64,000 bases of DNA from Myxococcales bacterium. Lineage in GTDB: Bacteria > Myxococcota_A > Polyangia > Polyangiales > JADJMO01. The stretch covers positions 40,132-104,131 of the forward strand of contig JADJMO010000028.1 of the NCBI GenBank assembly GCA_016709545.1. Direction: 5' to 3'. The position numbers were made by a program, and so were the translations under genes. Below are positions 42,248-52,005 of the stretch, piece after piece; the stretch's first letter is position 1, and every line of letters starts with the position of its first letter. The notes beneath the pieces are model-generated. The model had not been told where the DNA came from. It made no database searches and was given only the letters and a program-made list of their open reading frames with translations.

Positions 42248-43366
42248 ATGACTCAGCGTCCCTCGTCGCCCCTCTGGTCGTCCAAGAAGCCGGCGCCTCG
42301 TCGTCCCACAGGGGTTGCCCTGTTGAGCTCCGTCTCCCTGCTCCTGGGCCTCTCGGCGGTGCTGGCCGGCTGTCCCATCTACGACGCCGACAGCTGTGCG
42401 GCCGATCCCAAGTGCAACCCCGTCGACTCGGGCTACCCGACCGACGACACCGGCACGGTCGACACCGGCACCGATTCCGGATGCGGCGCCGCCTGTCCGG
42501 TCGGCTACACCTGCAACAACGTCGGAGCCGGCGAATTCAAGTGTCAGGCGTACGACTGCCGCGCCGCCGAGAAGGCGTGCAAGGCACCGATGACCTGCAC
42601 CGAGCTCTCGGCCGGCGTGTGGAGCTGCTCCAACCCGCTGCCCGACGACTGCACCAAGACCGGCTGCATCACCGGCTACACCTGCAAGGACGTCGGCGGC
42701 AGCAAGCGCTGCGAGTCGACCGACCCGAACGCCTGCGTGGCGGACGGGGACTGCACGGCCAAGACCGGCGCGGGCTCGCTCTGCCTGGGCGGCGTGTGCA
42801 AGGCCCCGAAGGACCTCTGCAGCGACTCCACCCAGTGCGCGACGGGCACCTGCGTCGATGGCCGCTGCGCCTCGAAGTGCTCGGCCACCTGCGCCACCGG
42901 CTACACCTGCGACGACAAGACCAGCGCCTGCACGGGCGGCACGGGCGCCTGCTCGGTCGACAAGGCGTGCGCCACGGGCTCCACCTGCGTCGCCGGCCGC
43001 TGCGTCGCGCCCGCCGCCACCAACGGCGCCTGCCCCACGGGTCAGGTGTCCGTCGCCGGGGGCTGCGTCGTCGACGATCGCCCCGCCTTCTTCTGCGACA
43101 AGGACGGCACGAAGGACGGCGAGCAGGACGTGTGCGCTGCGGGCTCCATCTGCTTGCACCACAACTGCTACCGCGCCTGCACCGGCTCGACGGACTGCGC
43201 CACGCTCAAGGACTTCCCGGTCTGCAAGGACGTCACCACGACGGCCGGCACCCCGAAGAAGGTCTGCGGCACGGCCGGCTCGTTCGGCACCGAGTGCGAT
43301 CTGAGCGCCGCGACCCCCAAGCCCTGCACCGCGGGCAAGGTCTGCCTCGACGGCAAGTGCATCTGA
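42248..43366 (+). CDS. Cys-rich lipoprotein with EGF/disintegrin-like cysteine spacing
   Basis: A 372-residue protein (ATG 42248, five bases after GGAGG; the ATG at 42245 is too close to the ribosome site). The signal ends LGLSAVLAGC, a textbook lipobox. After a Thr/Asp/Gly spacer (TDDTGTVDTGTDSG) come many short cysteine modules: CPVGYTC, CITGYTCKDVGG, CVADGDCTAKTG, CATGTCVDGRC, CATGYTCDDKTSAC, CATGSTCVAGRC. These resemble myxobacterial surface lipoprotein modules with a C-x(4-6)-C-x(4-6)-C rhythm. No enzyme motif is seen. It is monocistronic: the upstream gene is divergent and REP-like hairpins follow. An outer-surface, disulphide-stabilised rod is the most economical guess. Confidence 0.8.
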   Translation: MTQRPSSPLWSSKKPAPRRPTGVALLSSVSLLLGLSAVLAGCPIYDADSCAADPKCNPVDSGYPTDDTGTVDTGTDSGCGAACPVGYTCNNVGAGEFKCQAYDCRAAEKACKAPMTCTELSAGVWSCSNPLPDDCTKTGCITGYTCKDVGGSKRCESTDPNACVADGDCTAKTGAGSLCLGGVCKAPKDLCSDSTQCATGTCVDGRCASKCSATCATGYTCDDKTSACTGGTGACSVDKACATGSTCVAGRCVAPAATNGACPTGQVSVAGGCVVDDRPAFFCDKDGTKDGEQDVCAAGSICLHHNCYRACTGSTDCATLKDFPVCKDVTTTAGTPKKVCGTAGSFGTECDLSAATPKPCTAGKVCLDGKCI

Positions 43367-43674
43367 GCTCTGGTTCTCCGGCCTGCGGCCGGGTTGCGCG
43401 CCCGTGAGGGCGCGTCCCGAGCGAAACTGTTTCGCTCGTCTCTGCTCCGGCCTGGCGGTTGCGCGCCCATGAGGGCGCGTCCCGAGCGAAACTGTTTCGC
43501 TCGGGTCCCTTGTCGGCCCTCACCGGGCTGAGCGGGACACACGATCGACACCTCTGCGCTGCGCGCGGGGGTGTCGGCCGTTTTGGTTTCTGCGCCGCGA
43601 TGTGAACGCGTTCGACGCAGTGCTCCGACGTTGCTCGACGTTGCAGCACCCGCGTGCTAGTCCGCGCGGCCCAA
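43367..43674. other. Intergenic region with REP-like repeats before typA
   Basis: 308 bases without a gene. The first half is occupied by the two hairpin repeats at 43378-43505. The remainder holds a GCCC-tcacc-GGGC stem (about 43516-43528) and a more AT-rich tract (GTCGGCCGTTTTGGTTTCTG) before typA, in which no convincing promoter could be fixed. Confidence 0.5.
43378..43505. repeat. Two tandem copies of a REP-like double-hairpin unit
   Basis: Copy 1 (43378-43438) and copy 2 (43447-43505) start CCGGCCTG and share nearly all positions. Each contains two stems: CGCGCCC/GGGCGCG around a 4-base loop, and CGAGCGAAA/TTTCGCTCG around CTG. Copy 2's second stem extends to 11 base pairs (CCCGAGCGAAA with TTTCGCTCGGG). 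This looks like a REP/BIME-type mobile repeat or an mRNA 3'-end protector after the lipoprotein gene. Confidence 0.8.
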
Positions 43675-45510
43675 ATGCCTGCTCCCCGCCTCCGCAACAT
43701 CGCCATCGTCGCCCACGTCGACCACGGCAAGACCACCCTCGTCGATCACATGCTGCGCCAGACGGGCGCCTTCCGCGACAACGAGGTCGTCGCCGAACGA
43801 GTGATGGACTCGAACGATCTCGAGCGCGAGCGCGGGATCACCATCCTCGCGAAGAACACCAGCGTTCGCTACAAAGGCACCAAGATCAACATCGTCGACA
43901 CGCCCGGCCACTCCGACTTCGGCGGCGAGGTCGAGCGCACGCTCATGATGGCCGACGCCGCCATCCTCCTCGTCGACGCCGCCGAGGGCCCGCTCCCGCA
44001 GACCCGCTTCGTGCTCCGCAAGTGCCTCGAGCGCGGGTTCCCGATCCTCGCCGTCATCAACAAGATCGACCGCAGGACGCGCGGCCGCCGGAGGTGCTCA
44101 ACGAGCTCTTCGACCTCTTCTGTGACCTCGAGGCGAGCGACGCGCAGACCGATTTCCCGCACATCTACGCGATCGGCAAGCACGGCACAGCCGCGCGCAA
44201 GCTGGAGGACCGCCCTCAGGACCTGACGCCGCTCTTCGACACGATCCTCGAGCAGGTCCCGGCGCCCGCGGGCGACCCCGAGGGCCCGCTGCAGGTCATC
44301 ATCTGCAACTCGACGCACGACGACTACGTCGGCAAGCTCGCCATCGGCCGCGTCGTCCGCGGCAGCGTCGCAGGCCAGCGAGGTCGCCGTCCTCGGCGAC
44401 AACGGCACGTCACCAAGGCCAACATCAAGATGCTCTCGGCGTTCGAGGGCCTGCGCGCGCGCCCCGTCGAGCCGCCAGGCGGGCGAGATCGTCGCGATCG
44501 CGGGCCTCGAGGACGTCTGGATCGGCGACACCCTCGGCCGTGGCGACGGCGTCGTGGCGCTCCCCCGCATCGCGGTCGAGGAGCCCACCATCAAGATCCG
44601 CCTCGGCGTCAACACCTCGCCGTTCGCCGGCAAGTCCAAGGCCTCCAAGTATCTCACGAGCCGCCAGCTCCGCGAGCGCCTCGAGAAGGAGGCGACGAAG
44701 AACCTCGCGATCCGCGTCGAGCCCACCGAGACGCCGGACACGTTCCTCGTCCTCGGCCGCGGCGAGCTCCAGCTCGCGATCCTCGTCGAGACGATGCGCC
44801 GCGAGGGCTACGAGATGCAGCTCAGCAACCCCGAGGTCGTCACGCGCGAGGTCGACGGCGAGATCTGCGAACCCGTCGAGCTCGTCATCGTCGACGTCCC
44901 CGACACCTACATCGGCATCGCCACCGAGCGCCTTCGGCCGCGCCGCGGCCAGATGCTCAAGATGCACAACCCCGGCTTCGGGCGCGCGCGCCTGGAGTTC
45001 CGCGTGCCGTCGCGCGGGCTCATCGGGTTCCGCGGCGAGTTCCTCACCTCGACCCGCGGCACCGGCCTCCTCAACACGCAGTTCGAGGGCTGGGAGCCCT
45101 GGGGCGGCCCGATGATGAAGCGCCCCACCGGCGCCATCGTCTCCGACCGTCCGGGCGTCACCACGCCCTACGCGCTCCACCACCTGCAGCCGCGCGGCGT
45201 GTTCTTCCTCTCGCCGGGCGCCGACGTCTACGAGGGGATGATCGTCGGCGAGCACAACCGCCCGAACGACACCGACGTCAACGCCATCCGCGAGAAGAAG
45301 CTCTCGAACATCCGCAACCACGGCAAGGACGAGAACGTCCTGCTCGCCGTGCCGCGGAGCCTCACGATCGAGACCGCCATGGAGTGGATCGACGGCGACG
45401 AGCTCGTCGAGGTCACGCCCGACGCCGTGCGCGTGCGAAAGATCATCCTCGCGTGCAACCGCCGTCCGCGGCGCGAAGACGCCATCGAGGACAACCAGGC
45501 CGTCGGCTGA
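43675..45510 (+). CDS. typA: Translational GTPase TypA/BipA (several frameshifts in this assembly)
   Basis: A ribosome-binding GTPase involved in stress adaptation and 50S assembly. The G domain is clear: G1 AHVDHGKTTLVD, G2 region ERERGITI, G3 DTPGHSDFGGE, G4 NKIDR. Domains 2-5 follow, with the C-terminal VPSRGLIGFRGEFLT signature and GEHNRPNDTDVNA. The frame is broken at about 44074 (one A missing in a Lys codon), 44377-44381, 44408 (one C missing) and 44465-44480 (probably two single deletions). Restored length is about 611 residues, normal for TypA. ATG 43675 matches the conserved start. All key motifs survive on the combined frame, so a base-calling problem is more likely than decay. Confidence 0.9.
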
Positions 45511-45670
45511 TCCCGGCCTCGGGGTGGGTCGAACAAAAGGCCCGTTCGTGGTCGACGGTCGGACGGGATTGGGATAACCGTCGGAGCAGGGGGCACGGGT
45601 GGTGCCCCGCCGCGTCGCACCCAGCTGCGTGGCCGCCCGTCCGCGGGTGGTGCCACGCCCGAAGCCAACG

Positions 45671-46980
45671 ATGAAGAAAAACTACGTCCTCGATACGAAC
45701 GTGCTGCTCCACGATCCGAACGCGATTTTCCAGTTCGAGGACAACGACGTCATCATCCCGATCTTCGTGATCGAGGAGATCGACCAGTTCAAGCGCGAGG
45801 GCACCGAGCGCGGCCGCAACTGCCGCCAGGTCGCGCACTACCTCGACGAGCTACGCGAGTCCGGCGACAAGCGCCTGTCCGAGGGCGTGAGCCTCGGCGA
45901 GCACCTCGGCACGCTCCGCGTCGCCGTGCCCAAGAGCCGCGAAGATCTCCCCGTCGCCCTCGACCACAGCGCGCAGGACCACGCGATCCTCAAGACCGCG
46001 CTCGACGTGCGCGACGCCGACCCGAGCCGGCCCACCATCTTCGTCACGATGGACACCAACCTCCGCATCCGGGCCGACGCGCTCGGCATGTCGGCGGAGA
46101 CCTACGAGAACAGCAAGGTCGATCCGGAGACCCTCGAGAGCGGGATCGTCGATCTCGAGGTCGAGAAGGGCGAGGTCGACGCGTTCTTCCAGTCCGGGGC
46201 CCTCACCCCCAAGTCCAACAACCTCAAGCCGAACACCTCGGTCGTGCTGCGCGACAGCGAGTCGCACACCCACACCGCGCTCGGCCGCTACGACAGTTCC
46301 AAGAAGCAGGTGCTCCCGCTCCGCGTCCCGCGCGAGGGCGTGATGGGCATCCGCCCCAAGAACCGCGAGCAGGCGTTCGCCCTCGATCTGCTGCTGGACG
46401 ACGGCGTCCGCCTCGTCACCCTCATCGGCAAGGCCGGCACGGGCAAGACCCTGCTCGCGCTCGCCGCCGGCCTCCGCAAGGTGGTCGAGGAGGGCACGTT
46501 CACCCGCATGCTCGTCTCGCGGCCGGTCATGCCGATGGGTCGCGACATCGGGTTCCTCCCGGGCGACGTCGACGAGAAGCTCAACCCCTGGATGCAGCCG
46601 ATCTTCGACAACCTCGAGTTCCTCTACTCGCAGGGCAAGCGCGAGGGGCACGCGTTCCACGAGCTCCTCGAGAGCGGGCTCGTGCAGGTCGAGCCGCTCA
46701 CCTACATCCGCGGCCGCTCGTTGCCGCACCAGTACCTGATCGTGGACGAGGCCCAGAACCTCACGCCGCACGAGATCAAGACCATCATCACGCGCGCGGG
46801 CGAGGGCACCAAGATCGTGCTCACGGGCGACCCGCACCAGATCGACAACCCGTACGTCGACCACGCCTCGAACGGCCTGTCGGTCGTCGCGGATCGGTTC
46901 AGCAACGAGCGCATCGCCGGGCACATCACGCTGTCCAAGGGCGAGCGCAGCGAGCTCGCCGAGATCGCCGCCAACCTGCT

Positions 46981-46984
<4 letters not shown>
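45671..46984 (+). CDS. PIN-domain PhoH-like ATPase (PhoH2 type)
   Basis: A 437-residue protein joining an N-terminal PIN RNase domain (residues about 4-150, starting YVLDTNVLLHDP; acidic residues in DTN, EEIDQF and the TMDTN block) to a C-terminal PhoH ATPase. The P-loop GKAGTGKT is at 253-260 and Walker B YLIVDEAQN at about 355-363. PhoH2 proteins act as RNA helicase-nucleases, in some bacteria within a toxin-antitoxin-like pair; no small antitoxin gene precedes this one. ATG 45671 is 160 bases after typA, from which it may be transcribed independently. Its stop overlaps the end of the convergent kinase gene by four bases (CTAG). Confidence 0.92.
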
Positions 46985-48633
<1,649 letters not shown>

Positions 48634-48700
48634 CGCCCGACCATTGTCGGCGATTCGCCGCTCGAACGCACCAGCCATCTTCGTGATACGGTCGGACCCC

Positions 48701-49609
48701 ATGAGCAGCGAGCCGCGGGACACGAACGTCCCGGGGAGTGGGGCCGGCAAGGCCGCCGGGCCCGGGAACACGGTTTCGGGTGCGCCCGCGGGCGGGTCGC
48801 AGGATCCCCCCGAAGGGCTCCTCGAGCAGCGCAACGCCTTCGTGCAGACCTTCTTCAAGAAGGGCGCCGAGCTCACCGAGGAGCTCCTCCGCGAGGAGGC
48901 GCGCCTGCGCGATCGCATGCTGCGCCTGGAGTCGGAGAACGCCCAGCTGCGCGCCCAGGTCGCCAGCGACGACGCGATCCGCGATCTCCTGTCGCGGATC
49001 GACCAGCTCGAGCGCGACAAGCGCGACCTGCTCTCGCGCATCGGGAACTCACACGGCGACATCGAGCGCTTCTCGCGCCGCTTCGCCGAGATCGAAGAGG
49101 AGAACGCGCGCCTCGCGAGCCTCTACGTCGCGAGCTTCCAGCTGCACTCGACCCTCGAGCTCTCCGGCGTGGTCCGGCACCTCCGCGAGCTGCTCGCCCA
49201 GCTCGTCGGCGCGGAGGCCTACGCGCTCTACGTCCCCGACGCCGACGGCACCCTCGTGCCCGTGGTGAGCGAAGGGGTGCCGCCCAAGGATCTGCCGCAC
49301 GTGCACTCCGGGGTCGGACCGATCGGCGAGGCGTTCGCCGACGGCCACTCGCAGTGGACCGAGGGAGACCCACGCGCCGGCACCCTCGAGGCGCCGGCCG
49401 CTTGTGTCCCGCTCCGCGCGGCCGACCGCAGCGCCGGCGTGATCGTGATCTTGCGCACGTTCGAGCAGAAGGCGTCGTTCGTCGACGTGGATTTCGAGCT
49501 GTTCAAGCTGCTGGGCGTGCACGGCGGCGCAGCGCTGGCCGCGGCGCGCCTCTTCGCGCGCCACGGCCTCGAGATCGCTTCCGTCGACGCCTTCCGCGAC
49601 CTCCCGTAG
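48701..49609 (+). CDS. Coiled-coil and GAF-domain signalling protein
   Basis: A 302-residue cytosolic protein. Residues 1-40 are a Gly/Pro/Ala linker. A long coiled coil spans about 42-145 (NAFVQTFFKKGAELTEELL, LRLESENAQLRAQV, DLLSRIDQLERDK). A GAF domain fills about 150-295 (YVASFQLHSTLELSGVVRHL, LVGAEAYALYV, VHSGVGPIGEAFADG, ACVPLRAADRSAGVIVI). There is no histidine kinase, cyclase or helix-turn-helix domain, so it is a sensor or partner rather than a transmitter. ATG 48701 fits. The response regulator follows 23 bases later. The gene is divergent from the Ser/Thr kinase. Confidence 0.82.
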   Translation: MSSEPRDTNVPGSGAGKAAGPGNTVSGAPAGGSQDPPEGLLEQRNAFVQTFFKKGAELTEELLREEARLRDRMLRLESENAQLRAQVASDDAIRDLLSRIDQLERDKRDLLSRIGNSHGDIERFSRRFAEIEEENARLASLYVASFQLHSTLELSGVVRHLRELLAQLVGAEAYALYVPDADGTLVPVVSEGVPPKDLPHVHSGVGPIGEAFADGHSQWTEGDPRAGTLEAPAACVPLRAADRSAGVIVILRTFEQKASFVDVDFELFKLLGVHGGAALAAARLFARHGLEIASVDAFRDLP

Positions 49610-49632
49610 CTTCTCCCGCACGCTCGAGGACC

Positions 49633-50025
49633 ATGACGACCGGAACGACCCAGTACTCCTGCTTGATCGTCGAAGACTCACCGATGATGCGGCAGCTCCT
49701 CGTGTTCGCGCTGGCGCGCGTGAAGAACCTCCGCGTCACCGAGGCGGACGACGGCGTGGACGGGCTACGCAAGCTCGCGTCGACCAAGTACGACGTCATC
49801 ATCACCGACATCAACATGCCCATCATGGATGGGCTCAAGCTGGTCAAGCGCGTGCGCACCGATCCGGTGCACAAGGACACGCCGATCATGATCATCACGA
49901 CCGAGGGCTCGCACGAGGACCGCCAGCGCGCGCTCTCCCTCGGCGCCAACGCCTACATCACCAAGCCCATCCAGGCGCCGCAGGTCATCGCCAAGGTCAA
50001 AGAGCTCCTCAAGATCGAGCTCTGA
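49633..50025 (+). CDS. Single-domain CheY-like response regulator
   Basis: A 130-residue receiver domain with no output domain. The acidic pair is Glu14-Asp15, the phospho-acceptor Asp59 (ITDINMPIMDG), the switch Thr89 or Thr90 in MIITTEGS and the Lys111 in ITKPIQAP. It is co-transcribed with the GAF protein (23-base gap). Being stand-alone, it would act by binding a partner, e.g. a motor-type target or the GAF protein itself; no cognate kinase is nearby. Family identity is secure, the role is not. Confidence 0.92.
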   Translation: MTTGTTQYSCLIVEDSPMMRQLLVFALARVKNLRVTEADDGVDGLRKLASTKYDVIITDINMPIMDGLKLVKRVRTDPVHKDTPIMIITTEGSHEDRQRALSLGANAYITKPIQAPQVIAKVKELLKIEL

Positions 50026-50040
50026 CGCATTGCGCGCACG

Positions 50041-50056
50041 CACGGTGTCCACCGTG
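50041..50056. promoter_or_regulatory. Palindrome upstream of the menaquinone promoter
   Basis: Perfect arms CACGGTG and CACCGTG are separated by TC. It begins 16 bases after the response-regulator stop and ends 15 bases before the -35 box of the menaquinone operon. It could be an activator site or a weak terminator; no U-tract follows. Confidence 0.4.
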
Positions 50057-50071
50057 GCGAGAGCGCCCCCG

Positions 50072-50124
50072 TTGACGGCGCCGGGGCCTGCCCCTACTCA
50101 TCTTTCAAATTGTTTTGAAAGATG
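50072..50124 (+). promoter_or_regulatory. Promoter and AT-rich operator of the menaquinone operon
   Basis: TTGACG (50072-50077) is followed after 17 bases by TACTCA (50095-50100). A perfect inverted repeat with 11-base arms, CATCTTTCAAA (50099-50109) and TTTGAAAGATG (50114-50124), overlaps the end of the -10 and the predicted +1. Such an AT-rich dyad is rare in this window and sits where a repressor would block initiation. It ends 11 bases before the menG ATG. Confidence 0.6.
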
Positions 50125-50135
50125 TCGAGGCAACC

Positions 50136-50888
50136 ATGGGCGAGCCGATTGCGAGCGTCGGGCAGCGGGCGGGGCACGAGTCGGCCCACGCCGGGGCGGT
50201 GCGGGACATGTTCCAGCGCATCGCGCCGACCTACGATCTGCTGAACCGGCTGCTCTCGGCGGGCTTCGACCAGCGCTGGCGGCGCGAGGCCGTCGACGCC
50301 CTCGAGGGTGCGCCCCCTGGCGAGATGCTCGACCTCTGCGCCGGCACGCTCGATCTCTCCCAGGCGATCGAGCGGCGGTTCCCGGAGCGACCGCTGCGCG
50401 CCATCGACTTCGCCGCCGACATGCTGGCGCGCGGTCGCCACAAGGTGCGCCACGCGCGCGTCGAGGTGGGCGACGCGATGGCGCTCGACGTCCCCGCGGC
50501 CACCTTCGCGGGCTGCATCTGCGGCTTCGGGCTCCGCAACCTCTCCGATCCGCGCAAGGGCCTCGCCGAGATCCGCAGGGTCCTCCTGCCGGGCGGGCGC
50601 CTCGTGGTGCTCGAGTTCTTCCGCCCCGCGGGCGGCCTGCTCGGCGCGGCGACGCGCTCGTTCCACACGGTCTACGCGCGCGGCGTGCTGCCGCTCGCGG
50701 GCAAGATCGTCGCCGACGACCGGGACGCCTACGCCTATCTCGCGCGCTCGATGGCGTCGTTCCTCACGCGGGGCGAGGCCGAACAGGCCCTGCGCGACCT
50801 CGGCTTCCAGCACGTGCACGGCGTCGATCTCGCGCCCCTCGGGGTCGCGTCCCTGCTCGTCGCCGACGCGCCGAGAGGCGGCTCGTGA
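50136..50888 (+). CDS. menG: Demethylmenaquinone methyltransferase MenG/UbiE
   Basis: A 250-residue SAM-dependent methyltransferase that performs the last step of menaquinone synthesis. The UbiE family blocks are present: VRDMFQRIAPTYDLLNRLLS, the SAM loop LDLCAGTLDLSQAI (a variant of DVAGGTGD), GDAMALDVPAATF and the GLRNLSDPRKGLAEIRRVL motif with FEFF-like LEFFRP. ATG 50136 fits the family start better than the in-frame TTG at 50115, which lies inside the operator. It opens the operon; the stop overlaps the ubiX GTG (GTGA). Membrane-bound demethylmenaquinone is its substrate. Confidence 0.9.
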   Translation: MGEPIASVGQRAGHESAHAGAVRDMFQRIAPTYDLLNRLLSAGFDQRWRREAVDALEGAPPGEMLDLCAGTLDLSQAIERRFPERPLRAIDFAADMLARGRHKVRHARVEVGDAMALDVPAATFAGCICGFGLRNLSDPRKGLAEIRRVLLPGGRLVVLEFFRPAGGLLGAATRSFHTVYARGVLPLAGKIVADDRDAYAYLARSMASFLTRGEAEQALRDLGFQHVHGVDLAPLGVASLLVADAPRGGS

Positions 50889-51472
50889 AGCTCGTCGTCG
50901 GCATCACCGGCGCCTCCGGGGCGCCCTACGCCCGCGCGACCCTCGCCGCGCTGGTCGCTGCGCGGAAGACACGCCCGATCGAGCTCGCCGTCGTGCTCTC
51001 GTCGACCGCGCAGGAGGTGTGGAGCACCGAGCTCGAAGGCGACCTCGAAGAACACGTGCGGTCCCTCGACATCCCCGTGTTCCGCGGCCGCGACTACCGC
51101 GCCCCGTTCGCGAGCGGCAGCGCGAAGTGGGACTCCATGGTGATCGTGCCGTGCTCGATGTCGACCGTCGCCCGCATCGCGCACGGCACCTCCGACAGCC
51201 TCCTGACCCGCGCCGCCGACGTGATCCTCAAGGAGCGCCGCCGCCTCGTGCTCGTGCCCCGCGAGACCCCGCTCTCGGTGATCCACCTCGAGAACCTGCT
51301 CACGGTCGCGCGGGCAGGGGCCGTCGTGCTGCCGGCGATGCCGTCGTTCTACGCCCGGCCGCGCGGCGTCGACGACGTGTTGCACTCCGTCGTCGGGCGC
51401 ATCCTCGACCAGCTCGGCCTCGACGATCCACGCACCGCGCGGTGGGGCACCCCCGCGAAGGAAGTCCCATGA
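50885..51472 (+). CDS. ubiX: UbiX-type flavin prenyltransferase (MqnM role)
   Basis: A 195-residue UbiX/Pad1-family protein that makes prenylated FMN, the cofactor of UbiD-type decarboxylases. Key features are GITGASGAPYA (FMN loop), the APFASGSAKWDSMVIVPCSMSTVARIAHG block and LVLVPRETPLSVIHLENLL, followed by PAMPSFYARP. In futalosine menaquinone synthesis the prenylated dihydroxynaphthoate is decarboxylated by a UbiD-like enzyme dependent on this cofactor; the UbiD partner is not in the window. GTG 50885 overlaps menG; the TGA overlaps the next ATG. Confidence 0.92.
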   Translation: MKLVVGITGASGAPYARATLAALVAARKTRPIELAVVLSSTAQEVWSTELEGDLEEHVRSLDIPVFRGRDYRAPFASGSAKWDSMVIVPCSMSTVARIAHGTSDSLLTRAADVILKERRRLVLVPRETPLSVIHLENLLTVARAGAVVLPAMPSFYARPRGVDDVLHSVVGRILDQLGLDDPRTARWGTPAKEVP

Positions 51473-52005
51473 GCCAAGTCGCCCGCGCGCTGCACGAGGC
51501 GCGCCTCGATCTCCTCTTGCTCGGCGCGCTCGCCGATCGGCTCCGACGCGCCGAGCGCGGCGACGTCGTGCGCCTGCACCTCGATCCGCCGGTCGAGCCC
51601 GCCCCGGTCTCCTTCGGCGCCGAGGAGCGCGCGGCCCACGTGGACGGCCACGGGTTCTGTCGCGCCGTCGCCGAGGCGCGGCTCGCGGGACCGGGCGGCG
51701 CCATCCGCGTCGACGTCGAGGCCGTGGGGCTGCCCCTCGCGCAGGTCGCGCTCGCCTTCGGCGCCGACGAGTGGGTCGTCACCAGCAAGCTCTCTCTCCG
51801 CCTGTTCGGCGAGGGCGACGCCGACCAGGGGCGCCTCGCGCTGCTCCGCGAGCGAGAGCTGGTCGGGCTCGTGCGCGCCGCCGGACGCGTGCCGCGCATC
51901 GTCGAGCGCCGCGCCGGCGAGGCCGTGGAGCGCGACCCGGACGAGACCACCCCTGCGGCACGCAAGTTCCGCGCACCTGGCCGTGAGATCAAGGAGGCAC
52001 GATGA
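51469..52005 (+). CDS. Unknown protein inside the menaquinone operon
   Basis: A 178-residue soluble protein that I do not recognise. It overlaps ubiX (ATGA) and its stop overlaps the mqnE ATG, so it is translated as part of the operon and presumably contributes to it. Residues 1-40 are Leu/Arg-rich helices (ALHEARLDLLLLGALADRLRR). The segment LPLAQVALAFGADEWVV (about 91-107) resembles the IGLAFGADDVDGT end of radical-SAM MqnE/MqnC, although no CxxxCxxC is present. The C-terminus is basic (RKFRAPGREIKEAR). One Cys only (GFCRAVAEARLAG). A detached relative of a radical-SAM C-terminal domain or a chaperone-like subunit is possible; both are speculation. Confidence 0.75.
   Translation: MSQVARALHEARLDLLLLGALADRLRRAERGDVVRLHLDPPVEPAPVSFGAEERAAHVDGHGFCRAVAEARLAGPGGAIRVDVEAVGLPLAQVALAFGADEWVVTSKLSLRLFGEGDADQGRLALLRERELVGLVRAAGRVPRIVERRAGEAVERDPDETTPAARKFRAPGREIKEAR

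Noticed and set aside
43378..43505. Two adjacent intrinsic terminators
   Set aside because: No U-tract follows either stem and the unit is duplicated as a whole, so a REP-like element fits better.
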